Shown in pieces: positions 52,149 to 60,250 of a stretch of 64,000 nt of DNA (position 1 is its first letter; each line of letters opens with the position of its first letter). The stretch spans positions 23,463-87,462 of the forward strand of contig DASYKY010000113.1 in NCBI GenBank assembly GCA_035995025.1, read 5' to 3'. The stretch is from Actinophytocola sp035995025. GTDB lineage: Bacteria > Actinomycetota > Actinomycetes > Mycobacteriales > Pseudonocardiaceae. The translations under genes were made by a program, and so were the position numbers. Below the pieces are notes generated by a model. It saw only the letters and a list, made by a program, of their open reading frames with translations, was not told the origin of the DNA and did not search any database.

Positions 52149-52172
52149 GTTACGGTAACCTTCAAGTTACCG
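52149..52172. promoter_or_regulatory. overlapping palindromes, probable ArsR operator
   Basis: GTTACGGTAAC (52149-52159) is a palindrome and shares its right half with CGGTAAC-N6-GTTACCG (52153-52172). GTTAC/GTAAC thus occurs three times in 24 bp, 20 bp before the first operon start. It is the natural site for the operon's own ArsR protein. Confidence 0.65.
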
Positions 52173-52191
52173 ATTGCCGGATGGAGACCTC

Positions 52192-52617
52192 ATGAAGTCC
52201 TACGAGTCGAGCGCCCGCATCAACGCGTCCCCGGAGCAGGTCTGGCAGATCCTGTCCGACGGCGCGCGATGGGCGGACTGGGAGTCCGGCGTGGAGCGGG
52301 TCGAGGGGGACATCGCCGAGTCGGCCAAGCTGAAGATCTTCACCGAGGTCACCCCGGGGCGGGCGTTCCCGCTCAAGGTCGTCGGCCTCGAGCCGACCCG
52401 CGGGATGACCTTCGCCGGCGGCATGCCGCTCGGGCTGTTCCGCGGCGTGCGGCAATACACGCTGCGGCCGGTGTCGGACTCGGTCACCGAGTTCACCATG
52501 CGCGAGGAGTACACCGGCCCGCTGCTGCCGCTGATCTGGCGCTCGATGCCGGATCTGCAACCCTCGTTCGACAAGTTCGCCAGCGGCCTGAAGCAGCGGG
52601 TGGAGAGCGGGACATGA
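52192..52617 (+). CDS. SRPBCC family protein (polyketide cyclase/dehydrase-like)
   Basis: 141-residue START/SRPBCC fold protein: YESSARINASPEQVWQILSD, ARWADWESGVERVEGDIAES, FTMREEYTGPLLPLIWRSMP and a C-terminal helix (DKFASGLKQRVE). Binds a hydrophobic ligand in a cavity; no catalytic residue can be named. ATG has GGAGA 6 bp upstream. First gene of the ArsR operon; its stop overlaps the regulator's ATG (ATGA). Confidence 0.88.
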   Translation: MKSYESSARINASPEQVWQILSDGARWADWESGVERVEGDIAESAKLKIFTEVTPGRAFPLKVVGLEPTRGMTFAGGMPLGLFRGVRQYTLRPVSDSVTEFTMREEYTGPLLPLIWRSMPDLQPSFDKFASGLKQRVESGT

Positions 52618-52940
52618 CCGGGTCGGGCGCCGCGCTGGACGCCCTGGGTGACGAGAACCGGCGGGCGATCCTGCGGCTGCTGGCCGGCGGCGGCCGGTCG
52701 GTGCAGGAGATCGCCGACGAGCTGCCGATCAGCAGGCCCGCGGTGTCGCGGCACCTCAAGCTGCTGCGCGGCGCCGGGCTGGTCACCGAGGAACCGCACG
52801 GCACCCGGCGGATCTACCGGCTGCACGACGACGGCGTGCGTGCGGTCGAGGAGTACCTGAGGCAGGTGTGGGGCTCGGTGGCCGCGCGTTTCACGATCGC
52901 CGCGGAGAACCTGGCTCCAGAGCCGGAAGAGGAGCGATGA
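52614..52940 (+). CDS. ArsR family transcriptional regulator
   Basis: 108-residue winged-helix repressor: ALDALGDENRRAILRLLAGG, SVQEIADELPISRPAVSRHL, KLLRGAGLVTEEPHGTRRIY, with the usual C-terminal helix (GVRAVEEYLRQVWGSVAARF). No metal-binding Cys cluster (ELCVCDL) is present, so it belongs to the metal-independent ArsR group that accompanies SRPBCC/AHSA1 genes. It overlaps both neighbours by 4 nt. The palindromic site upstream of the operon suggests autoregulation. Confidence 0.9.
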   Translation: MTGSGAALDALGDENRRAILRLLAGGGRSVQEIADELPISRPAVSRHLKLLRGAGLVTEEPHGTRRIYRLHDDGVRAVEEYLRQVWGSVAARFTIAAENLAPEPEEER

Positions 52941-53377
52941 CCGAACCGCTGCGGATCTCCTTCGACGTCGGATGCGGCCAGTCGCACGCGTTCGACGTGT
53001 GGACGAACCGGATCGACCTGTGGTGGCCCGCCGACCACACGGCTACCGGCGAGGACGGCCTGACGGTCACGCTCGAGCCGCGGGTCGGCGGCCGGATCTT
53101 CCAGCGCGACCCGGCTGGCGCGGAGATCGACTGGGGCGAGGTCACCGAGTTCGTGCCGCCGTCGCTGCTGGCCTACCGGTGGCACCTGCGCCGCGACCGC
53201 GCCGACGCGACCGACGTGCGGATCCGGTTCGTGCCGGTCGAGCCGGACCGGACCCGGGTGGACATCGAGCACACGGGGTGGGAGCGCCTGGGCGCCGATG
53301 CCGCGGTCTGGCAGCAGCGCAACCGGCAGGGCTGGGACACCCTGCTGCCGCACTACGTCAAGGCGGCCACCGGCTAG
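52937..53377 (+). CDS. SRPBCC/AHSA1 domain protein
   Basis: 146-residue AHSA1-type protein: LRISFDVGCGQSHAFDVWTN, LWWPADHTATGEDGL, LEPRVGGRIFQRDPAGAEID, WGEVTEFVPPSLLAYRWHL, HTGWERLG and a final GWDTLLPHYV helix. The ArsR-AHSA1 pairing is common in actinobacteria; the protein is thought to bind a hydrophobic ligand. Third gene of the unit, coupled by ATGA overlap. Confidence 0.9.
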   Translation: MTEPLRISFDVGCGQSHAFDVWTNRIDLWWPADHTATGEDGLTVTLEPRVGGRIFQRDPAGAEIDWGEVTEFVPPSLLAYRWHLRRDRADATDVRIRFVPVEPDRTRVDIEHTGWERLGADAAVWQQRNRQGWDTLLPHYVKAATG

Positions 53378-53382
53378 GTTTC

Positions 53383-53414
53383 GCGCGGGTTCACCCGCGC
53401 CGGAATCCCGGCGC
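53383..53414. terminator. two adjacent hairpins between convergent genes
   Basis: GCGCGGG/CCCGCGC (53383-53389, 53394-53400) with loop TTCA, followed by GCGCCGG/CCGGCGC (53397-53403, 53408-53414) with loop AATC. They overlap by 4 nt and are mutually exclusive. Located between the AHSA1 stop and the STAS stop. Confidence 0.55.
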
Positions 53415-53418
53415 CGCG

Positions 53419-53829
53419 TCAGACCCGGCCCGGCGGGCGGGGCGCGAGCTCGCGCACCGCGTCGGACAACGACTCGAACGTCGGGATCGACGCGGCCACA
53501 CCGCTCATCCGCAGCACCCGCAGCGCCAGCACCCCGTCGGCGACCAGCCCGACGCAGCACCGGTTCTCGTGTGCGCGCGCCGCCGCGGCGACCAGCACCC
53601 GCAGCCCGGCCGCGGACAGGAACGTCACGCGGGTCAGGTCGGCGACGAGCACCGGCGGAATGTCCCCGCCGAGCGCCTCGGCCAGCTGTGGTGCGGTCTT
53701 CATGTCGAGCTCACCCGTCACAGTGACGACGTACAGGTCGTCGCGGTAGGGCGTCCGGCGAGCCGAGAACGGGCGGTGTTCGGTGATCGGCTCCTCGCGA
53801 CGGTCGGACATGCGCTGCACCTCGGTCAT
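53419..53829 (-). CDS. STAS domain protein (anti-sigma-factor-antagonist type)
   Basis: 136-residue STAS protein: LYVVTVTGELDMKTAPQLAE, VLVADLTRVTFLSAAGLRVL, AHENRCCVGLVADGVLALRV. The phosphorylation segment reads SAAG instead of DSSG, so the normal phosphoserine is Ala. Start ATG 53829 or the GTG two codons upstream; GGAGG precedes both. Monocistronic. It could be a constitutively active antagonist or a scaffold; partner unknown. Confidence 0.87.
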   Translation of the reverse strand: MTEVQRMSDRREEPITEHRPFSARRTPYRDDLYVVTVTGELDMKTAPQLAEALGGDIPPVLVADLTRVTFLSAAGLRVLVAAAARAHENRCCVGLVADGVLALRVLRMSGVAASIPTFESLSDAVRELAPRPPGRV

Positions 53830-53889
53830 CGCCACGCCCCTCCGGACAGTCGTCCCCGTACGAATACCCGGCGTGACGACCGTGAAACC

Positions 53890-54531
53890 TCACGGGTGAG
53901 ATTTTCCCACCTGATCGAGACGGCGGCGGTACCACAGCAACACGGCAGTTCCGGCCGCGACGATCGCCAGACCGATCGGGCGTGACACGGCCAAGTAGGT
54001 GCCGGTCGGCAGGCTCAGCGCGAGCGCCAGCAGCACCAGCGCGTGCAGCGCGAGCGTCGTGCCCAGCACCGTGGTCACGACGTTCGCGCCGCGGCGGCGC
54101 TGCTGGTCGTCGAGCCGTGCGGCACTGGCCGGGTCGCGGCGGGCCAGCACGCGCGACACCAGCGGGTGCGCCGGCCGCCCGATCACGACGGACCCCAGGA
54201 GGACGACGCCGAGCGGCCCGGTGACCACCGCCTCCTGCAGCTTGAGCACCAGCGGGTTGCCGCCGGTCAGCGCGAGCACGATGAGCACGAGACCGAACGC
54301 GACGACGGCCACCGCGCCGATCGGGTCCAGCCGCCGCCGCATCGCGAAGCCACCGAGCGTGACCGCGACAGGCACCGCCACCGCGATCGCCAGCGCGGTG
54401 ACGTCACTGTCCACATGCGAGCGGACGAGCAGGTACACCACCAGCGGCACCGCGGCGTTGAGCAGCAGGCTCAGTGCGAGCCTCAGGCGCGACCCGCGCG
54501 GCATCTCGACCGCGCTCTGGCGAGCGATCAT
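53890..54531 (-). CDS. VC0807-like integral membrane protein
   Basis: 213-residue membrane protein with about six hydrophobic segments: LLLNAAVPLVVYLLVRSHV, ALAIAVAVPVAVTLGGFAM, LDPIGAVAVVAFGLVLIVLA, GPLGVVLLGSVVIGRP, LGTTLALHALVLLALALSLP and the final AIVAAGTAVLLWYRRRL. The NPLVLKLQEAVVTGPLG loop is the signature of the VC0807-type family, function unknown. ATG (MIARQSAVEMPRG) has GGAGGGG 4 bp upstream. Divergent from the two-component pair. Confidence 0.8.
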   Translation of the reverse strand: MIARQSAVEMPRGSRLRLALSLLLNAAVPLVVYLLVRSHVDSDVTALAIAVAVPVAVTLGGFAMRRRLDPIGAVAVVAFGLVLIVLALTGGNPLVLKLQEAVVTGPLGVVLLGSVVIGRPAHPLVSRVLARRDPASAARLDDQQRRRGANVVTTVLGTTLALHALVLLALALSLPTGTYLAVSRPIGLAIVAAGTAVLLWYRRRLDQVGKSHP

Positions 54532-54726
54532 GTCCCCTCCTTCTCCGGTCCTCCGGCTCTCCGCCGGGAGCCACCAGCGTGCGGCCTGAGCAGGGCGGAT
54601 CTCATCGGCCTGCGGCTGGAAACCGCGATCCGGACCCGGCGGCGGACCGGCTCCACCCACGGGTGGACGGCGAACCTCGGCCCGCGGGTGGAGGACGCAC
54701 GGGACGGCCCGGAATATCGTGGGTTC

Positions 54727-55896
54727 GTGTCCGCCGAGCCACCCGCTCCCGCGCCCAGCCGGGCGCACCGGCGCGCGGTGCCGCGCTGGGCCCGGCCGGC
54801 CGGGTTCGTGATCCTCGCCGCGCTGGTCGTCGTCGGCCTGCTCAACCGGCCGGCACCCGCGCTCCACGGGGCCGGCCTCGTCGCGCTGGCCGGTCTGCTG
54901 GGCGTGGCCGGCTGCTCGGGCGTGCTGTTCGTCGCCCGGGCACGGATCGCCCTGCCCGCTCACTACGCGGTCGTCGGCCTGCTGATGGTGAGCTCGGCCG
55001 CGCTCGTGTGGGTCGAGCCGAACGGGATCGGGTACCTCGGGGGCTTCATCGCGGCGGGCGCGGTGGCGGCGCGGGCGCCCGCGCGACCCGGCGCGCTGTT
55101 CGCCGGTGCCGGCCTCGTGCTGCTGGCCGTCGCCGGGCTGGCCGGCCCGCCCCGGCCGATGGTGTCGGTCCTGGTCGGCGAGCTGGGCATGCTCGCCTGC
55201 TACCGGCTGGGCTGGTACGCCCGGGAGATGCGGCGGCGCACCGAGCAGGCGGAGGAGCTGGCGCTCGAGCTGGCGCACAGCAGGGACGCGCAGGTGCGGG
55301 CGGCGGCATTGGGCGAGCGGCAGCGGCTGGCCCGGGAGATGCACGACGTCCTGGCGCACTCGCTGTCCGGGCTCGCGCTGCACCTCGAGGGCGCCCGGCT
55401 GCTCGCGGCCCGCGACCAGGTCGGCGACCGGCTCACCGACTCCCTCGACCGCGCGCGGCACCTGGCCGAGGCCGGGCTGCGGGAGGCCCGCGAGGCGGTC
55501 GGCATGCTCCGCGACGAGGACCTGCCCGGGCCGGAGCGGCTGGCCGCGCTGGCCGCCGGCTTCGCGCGCGACACCGGCGTGCCCTGCACGGTCGACGTGT
55601 CCGGCGAGACGGCCGGGCTGCCGGCCCGCACCCGGCTCACGCTGTACCGGGTCGCCCAGGAGGCGCTGACCAATGTCCGCCGGCACGCGAAAGCCGACCG
55701 GGTGACGGTGCGGCTGTCCGGCGCGGACGACGGGGTCCGGCTGTCCATTGAGGACTTCGGGGCGCCCGCGGCCGCGGGCCCGGACGGCGGCGGGTACGGG
55801 ATGAGCGGCATGCGGGAGCGCGCGGAGCTGCTCGGCGGCACACTGGACGCTTCGCCGACCGCCGAGGGGTTCCGGGTGGAGCTGTGGGTGCCGTGA
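54727..55896 (+). CDS. NarL-type sensor histidine kinase
   Basis: 389-residue kinase with about six N-terminal membrane segments (residues 25-165) and almost no extracellular domain, so it probably senses within the membrane. HisKA_3: GERQRLAREMHDVLAHSLSG with phosphoacceptor His206. HATPase: VAQEALTNVRRHAKADRVTV (N-box), then IEDFGAPAAAG (a D-F-G in place of D-x-G-x-G) and GGYGMSGMRERAELLGG. GTG start (VSAEPPAPAPS), weak ribosome site. It overlaps the response-regulator start by 4 nt (GTGA). Confidence 0.92.
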   Translation: MSAEPPAPAPSRAHRRAVPRWARPAGFVILAALVVVGLLNRPAPALHGAGLVALAGLLGVAGCSGVLFVARARIALPAHYAVVGLLMVSSAALVWVEPNGIGYLGGFIAAGAVAARAPARPGALFAGAGLVLLAVAGLAGPPRPMVSVLVGELGMLACYRLGWYAREMRRRTEQAEELALELAHSRDAQVRAAALGERQRLAREMHDVLAHSLSGLALHLEGARLLAARDQVGDRLTDSLDRARHLAEAGLREAREAVGMLRDEDLPGPERLAALAAGFARDTGVPCTVDVSGETAGLPARTRLTLYRVAQEALTNVRRHAKADRVTVRLSGADDGVRLSIEDFGAPAAAGPDGGGYGMSGMRERAELLGGTLDASPTAEGFRVELWVP

Positions 55897-56552
55897 GCGA
55901 GCCGATCCGGGTGCTGATCGCGGACGACCAGCGGGTCGTCCGCGAGGGGCTGGCCGTGCTGCTCGGCCTGCTGCCGGGCGTGGAGGTCGTGGGCACCGCG
56001 GCCGACGGCGAGCAGGCGGTCGCGCTGGCCGGCGAGCTCGCCCCGGACGTGGTGCTGATGGACCTGCGGATGCCGCGCTGCGACGGCATCGAGGCCACCC
56101 GCAGGCTCCGCGAGCACCCGGACGTGCGGGTGATCGCGCTGACCACCTACGCCGACGACCGGTCGGTGCTCGACGCGCTGCGGGCCGGCGCGCGCGGCTA
56201 CCTCACCAAGGACGCGGGCGGCGAGGAGATCCACCGGGCGCTGACGCGGGTGGCCGGCGGCCAGGCCGTGATCGACCCCGCCGTGGCCCACCACCTGGTC
56301 GACACGATCGCCACCGCCGCCACCGCGCCGGCGGCCGGCCGCGCGCCGCGGCCGCCGGACGGGCTGACGCCGCGCGAGGCCGAGGTGCTCGGACTGATCG
56401 CCGAGGGGCTGACGAACACCGAGATCGCCGAGCGGCTGGTGGTCAGCGAGGCGACCGTGAAGAGCCACGTGAACCACCTGCTCGCCAAGATCGGCGCGCG
56501 CGACCGGGCCCAGGCCGTCGGCTATGCCTACCGCACCGGATTGGCCGGCTGA
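55893..56552 (+). CDS. NarL/FixJ response regulator
   Basis: 219-residue regulator: receiver domain with acidic pair in LIADDQRVVREG, phospho-acceptor Asp57 in VVLMDLRMPRCDGIEATRRL, conserved Lys in GARGYLTKDAGG; LuxR-type HTH near the C-terminus (LTPREAEVLGLIAEGLTNTE, RLVVSEATVKSHVNHLLAKI). GTG start, coupled to the preceding kinase. Target genes unknown; the adjacent htpG start and the divergent membrane gene are candidates. Confidence 0.95.
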   Translation: MSEPIRVLIADDQRVVREGLAVLLGLLPGVEVVGTAADGEQAVALAGELAPDVVLMDLRMPRCDGIEATRRLREHPDVRVIALTTYADDRSVLDALRAGARGYLTKDAGGEEIHRALTRVAGGQAVIDPAVAHHLVDTIATAATAPAAGRAPRPPDGLTPREAEVLGLIAEGLTNTEIAERLVVSEATVKSHVNHLLAKIGARDRAQAVGYAYRTGLAG

Positions 56553-56557
56553 GCCCG

Positions 56558-56572
56558 TTCGATATCATCGAA
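56558..56572. promoter_or_regulatory. palindrome immediately before htpG
   Basis: TTCGAT-ATC-ATCGAA is a perfect 6+6 inverted repeat, 4 bp before the htpG GTG and 5 bp after the response-regulator stop. It would cover the ribosome-binding region, so repressor binding or an RNA hairpin could block htpG expression. It does not match HAIR or CIRCE elements. Confidence 0.45.
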
Positions 56573-56576
56573 ATTC

Positions 56577-58463
56577 GTGACGACGTCGATCGAGACCCAC
56601 GAGTTCCAGTCCGAGGCCCGTCAGCTCCTGCAGCTGATGATTCACTCCATCTACTCGAACAAGGACGTGTTCCTCCGGGAGCTGGTGTCCAACGCCTCGG
56701 ACGCGCTCGACAAGCTGCGGCTGGAGACCTACCGCGACAAGGACCTGGAGGCGGACGTCTCCGACCTGCACGTCGAGATCGAGACCGACCGCGTGGCGCG
56801 CACGCTGACCGTGCGGGACGACGGCATCGGCATGAGCCGCGACGAGGTCGTCAGCCTCATCGGCACCATCGCGAAGTCCGGCACCGCGGAGCTGCTGGCG
56901 AAGCTGCGGGAGACCAAGGACGCCGCGGCGTCGGCGGACCTCATCGGGCAGTTCGGCGTCGGCTTCTACTCGACGTTCATGGTGGCCGACAAGGTCACGC
57001 TGGTGACCCGGCGCGCGGGCGCGGCCGAGGGCGTGCGCTGGGAGTCCGGCGGCGAGGGCACGTACACGATCGCGCCGGCCGCCGACGCCCCGCAGGGCAC
57101 GGCCGTCACGCTGCACCTCAAGGCCGAGGACACCGAGGACAACCTGCACGACTACGCCGACCCGGCGAAGGTCCGCCAGATCATCAAGCACTACTCGGAC
57201 TTCATCACCTGGCCGATCCGGATGGCGAAGTCGGCCGACGACCCGGAGCTCGAGACCGTCAACTCGATGAAGGCGCTGTGGGCGCGGTCCGCGAGCGACG
57301 TCGGCGAGGACGAGCTGACCGAGTTCTACCGGCACGTCAGCCACGACTGGAACCCGCCACTGGAGACGGTGCGCCTGCAGGCCGAGGGCACGTTCGAGTA
57401 CCAGGCGCTGCTCTTCGTGCCGTCGCGCGCGCCGTTCGACCTGTTCATGCGCGAGGCCAAGCGCGGTGTCCAGCTCTACGTCAAGCGCGTGTTCATCATG
57501 GACGACTGCGAGGCGCTCGTCCCGGAGTACCTGCGCTTCGTCAAGGGCGTGGTCGACGCGCAGGACCTGTCGCTCAACGTCTCGCGCGAGATCCTCCAGC
57601 AGGACCGGCAGATCCAGCTGATCCGCAGGCGCCTGGTGCGCAAGGTGCTCTCGGCTCTCAAGGCGCTGCCGGAGGAGAAGTACACGACGTTCTGGGGCGA
57701 GTTCGGGAAGGTCATGAAGGAGGGCCTGGTCGCCGACCAGGACAACCGCGACGCGGTCCTCGACCTGTGCTCCTTCCACTCCACGCACGACGCGCAGACG
57801 CAGACGACGCTGCGCGGGTACGTCGAGCGGATGAAGGACAACCAGCAGCACATCTACTACCTGACGGGCGAGTCGCGGCCGAGCATCGAGAACTCGCCGC
57901 ACATGGAAGCCTTCCAGGCCAAGGGTTTCGAGGTCCTGGTGCTCACCGACCCGATCGACGAGATGTGGGTCGAGAGCGTCCCGTCCTTCGACGGCAAGGA
58001 GTTCCACTCCATCGCCAAGGGCCAGGTCGACCTCGAGGACGAGGCCGACAAGGAGGCCGCCGATGCCGAGCGCGCCGAGCGGGAGAAGGACTTCGCGCCG
58101 CTGCTGGAGTGGATGCGGACGACGCTGGCGGACACGGTGAAGGAGGTCCGCCTCTCCTCGCGGCTGACCACCTCGCCGGCCTGCATCGTCGGCGACGAGC
58201 ACGACATCACGCCGACGCTGGAGAAGATGTACCGCGCGATGGGCCAGGAGCTGCCGCAGGTCAAGCGCATCCTCGAGCTGAACCCCGGGCATCCGCTGAT
58301 CACCGGCCTGCGCGCCGCGCACGAGACCCGCGCCGACGACCCGGAGCTGGCCGGCACCGCGCACGTCGTGCACGACATGGCGGTCCTCGCGGAGGGCGGC
58401 GAGCTGGCCGACCCGGCACGGTTCGTCAAGCTGGTGGCGAAGCGCCTGGAACAAGTGTTGTAG
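56577..58463 (+). CDS. htpG: molecular chaperone HtpG (Hsp90)
   Basis: 628-residue Hsp90. N-terminal ATPase (GHKL): [60 protein letters not shown]; middle domain with [20 protein letters not shown] and [14 protein letters not shown]-terminal dimerisation domain with [18 protein letters not shown]. Full length. GTG start ([14 protein letters not shown]); 24 bp after the response regulator with a palindrome in between and no good ribosome site. The next gene begins directly after its stop. Confidence 0.97.
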
Positions 58464-59084
58464 GTGGCCTCTTCGCCGGCCCGCAACCGGGTGACGCCGC
58501 GCGGCGACGTCGTCGCGATTCCCCTGCGCGGCGCGTGGACGGGCAACCGCGGCATCCTGCACGCGGGCCGGCAGATCGTCCGCTTCCACGCGAGCGACCT
58601 GTGGATCACCTGCGCGCTGTCCTTTCGCGGGCGGTGGTTCGAGCAGTGGCGGCCGCACCATTTCACGTGGCTGTACTTCCACGACGAGGCGGTTTCCTTC
58701 GCGGCAGGCCACCGCCCGTGCGGCGAGTGCCGCAGGGCGGCGTACCTGGCCTACCGCGACCGGTGGGCAGCCGAGCTGGACGTGTCGATCCCGTCGGCGA
58801 AGGACATGAACCGGCGCCTGCACGGGGAGCGCATCGTGCGCGGCACGCACCGGCGGCGCGTCCACGAACTGCCGTGGTCGGGCCTGCCCGATGGCACGTT
58901 CGTGCTGGCCGGCGAAGAGCCGGCCGTCGTGCTGGCCGGCCACCTGACACAGTGGACACACGCGGGCTACGGCCCGCGGGTACGGAGGCCCGCCCATGGC
59001 ACCGCCCAGGTGATCACCCCTCCGGCGACGGTGGCCGTGCTGCGGGCCGGCTACCCGGTACAGGTCGACTCCCTGGCCTTATGA
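58464..59084 (+). CDS. conserved hypothetical protein with Cys pair, coupled to htpG
   Basis: 206-residue protein from the GTG adjoining the htpG TAG with no gap. Contains VAIPLRGAWTGNRGILHAGR, FHASDLWITCALSFRGRWF, then FAAGHRPCGECRRAAYLAYR, where CxxC after HRP resembles the Ada-type metal-binding loop, and VHELPWSGLPDGTFVLAGEE near a beta-rich end. No signal peptide. Not assigned to a family; gene order suggests a DNA- or metal-related role only weakly. Its stop lies within the downstream TetR-type operator. Confidence 0.75.
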   Translation: MASSPARNRVTPRGDVVAIPLRGAWTGNRGILHAGRQIVRFHASDLWITCALSFRGRWFEQWRPHHFTWLYFHDEAVSFAAGHRPCGECRRAAYLAYRDRWAAELDVSIPSAKDMNRRLHGERIVRGTHRRRVHELPWSGLPDGTFVLAGEEPAVVLAGHLTQWTHAGYGPRVRRPAHGTAQVITPPATVAVLRAGYPVQVDSLAL

Positions 59085-59094
59085 CAGTCGTCAT
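59081..59094. promoter_or_regulatory. operator site 1, ATGAC-N4-GTCAT
   Basis: ATGACAGTCGTCAT is a 5+5 inverted repeat, 14 bp before the GNAT start. The identical arms recur at 60223-60236 beside the TetR gene, so both are likely bound by that repressor. Confidence 0.65.
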
Positions 59095-59108
59095 GATACA
59101 AGTGAACC

Positions 59109-59711
59109 GTGGTGTCCATCCGCCCGGTCAGACCGGATGACGCGGCAGCGCTCGTACGGATGCTGGAGCGTTGCTCGCCGCGCACGCGTTACGAGCGTTT
59201 CCATGGTGTGGTGCGCTCGTGGCCGCGGGAGTACCTCCGCCGCTGCCTCTCGGGCGACGGGCAGGAGGCGGTCGTCGCCTCGGTGGCGGGCGAGCTGGTT
59301 GGCCTGGCGAGCACCGGCCCGGTGCCGGACGAGCCTGCCGTCCGTGAGCTGGGTGTTCTGGTGGAGGACGCGTGGCAGCGGCGGGGCGTTGGGCGTTTGC
59401 TGACCGCCGCGTTGTTCGCGCGGGCGCGGTCGGCCGGCGTGCGGCGCATCCGCCTGGAGCTGTGCCGGCTGCGCCCGGACTTGCTCGACCATGTGGTGAC
59501 CCACCTGCCGGTGGCCGCCCGCGCGAGCGACGGCTGCGACGTGACGGTCGACGTTCCGGTCGGCGTTCCGGTCGGCGCTGTGGTCGGTGCTGTGGCCGGC
59601 TGGCCGGCCGACGCCGGCGGGGTCAGTCCACCGCCGCGTTCAGCGCCGGGGTCAGCTCCGCGACCACCGTCGTCAGGGGAGTCGCCTCGTGGCGTACGCG
59701 TGCGGACATGA
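59109..59711 (+). CDS. GNAT family N-acetyltransferase
   Basis: 200-residue acetyltransferase: SIRPVRPDDAAALVRMLERC, RYERFHGVVRSWPREYLRRC, VRELGVLVEDAWQRRGVGRL (acetyl-CoA loop QRRGVGRL), LFARARSAGVRRIRLELCRL. GTG start at 59109 or 59112. The last ~55 residues are low-complexity (VPVGVPVGAVVGAVAGWPA, then Pro/Ser-rich) and the final 89 bp lie antisense over the TetR gene, so the natural stop may have been lost by mutation. Preceded by operator site 1, hence probably in the TetR regulon. Confidence 0.75.
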   Translation: MVSIRPVRPDDAAALVRMLERCSPRTRYERFHGVVRSWPREYLRRCLSGDGQEAVVASVAGELVGLASTGPVPDEPAVRELGVLVEDAWQRRGVGRLLTAALFARARSAGVRRIRLELCRLRPDLLDHVVTHLPVAARASDGCDVTVDVPVGVPVGAVVGAVAGWPADAGGVSPPPRSAPGSAPRPPSSGESPRGVRVRT

Positions 59712-60210
59712 CCGCGCCCTCGAGGGTGCTGATCATCAGCGTGGCCAGGCGGCGGGCGCGCCGCCGCGGCACGGTCATGCGGACCAGCTCGTCGATCACC
59801 GCGCCTTCCCACTGGTCCAGCGCCGTGCGTAGCTGCTCGTTCGCCGCCGACTCGCTGCCCGCCAGGTCGGCCGTCGTGGCCATGATCGGGCAGCCGCGTG
59901 CGTAGCCGCGTGCGGTGAACTCGTCCTTCCAGAACTTGACCATGTGCGTGAACAACCCGCCGGGGGTCGGGTTGCTCGTCGTCCGCGGGTAGTTGGCCAC
60001 CCAGCGTGCGGCGAAGTCACCGGACCACAGCAGTGCCTCGCCCACCAGCTGGTCCTTGCCGGCGGGGAAGTAGTGCTGGAACGACCCACGCGGCGCGCCG
60101 GCGCGCTCCACCACCTCGCGCACCCCGGTCGCCGCCGGGCCCTGCGTGCGCATCAGCTGCGCCGCGCTGTACACCATGCGCTCCCGCGGACCGCGAGTCT
60201 CGTCGGGCAT
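59623..60210 (-). CDS. TetR/AcrR family transcriptional regulator
   Basis: 195-residue repressor. N-terminal HTH: RMVYSAAQLMRTQGPAATGV and VVERAGAPRGSFQHYFPAGK; ligand domain with LFTHMVKFWKDEF, YARGCPIMATTADLAGSES and a C-terminal helix, typical of the TetR_C_33/LmrA-YxaF group. ATG (MPDETRGPRERM) has AAGGAG 5 bp upstream. Divergent from a dehydrogenase gene with an ATGAC-N4-GTCAT site between them and a second copy before the GNAT gene. Confidence 0.92.
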   Translation of the reverse strand: MPDETRGPRERMVYSAAQLMRTQGPAATGVREVVERAGAPRGSFQHYFPAGKDQLVGEALLWSGDFAARWVANYPRTTSNPTPGGLFTHMVKFWKDEFTARGYARGCPIMATTADLAGSESAANEQLRTALDQWEGAVIDELVRMTVPRRRARRLATLMISTLEGAVMSARVRHEATPLTTVVAELTPALNAAVD

Positions 60211-60222
60211 CGGGCTCCTTTC

Positions 60223-60236
60223 ATGACGAATGTCAT
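60223..60236. promoter_or_regulatory. operator site 2, ATGAC-N4-GTCAT
   Basis: ATGACGAATGTCAT lies 13 bp before the TetR start and 15 bp before the divergent dehydrogenase start. Same arms and spacing as site 1 at 59081; together they define the likely recognition sequence of the TetR protein. Confidence 0.7.
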
Positions 60237-60250
60237 AGTAGTGTAGCAAC

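Noticed and set aside
56565..58997. 810-codon minus-strand open frame opposite htpG
   Set aside because: Shadow frame; htpG is unambiguous on the plus strand.
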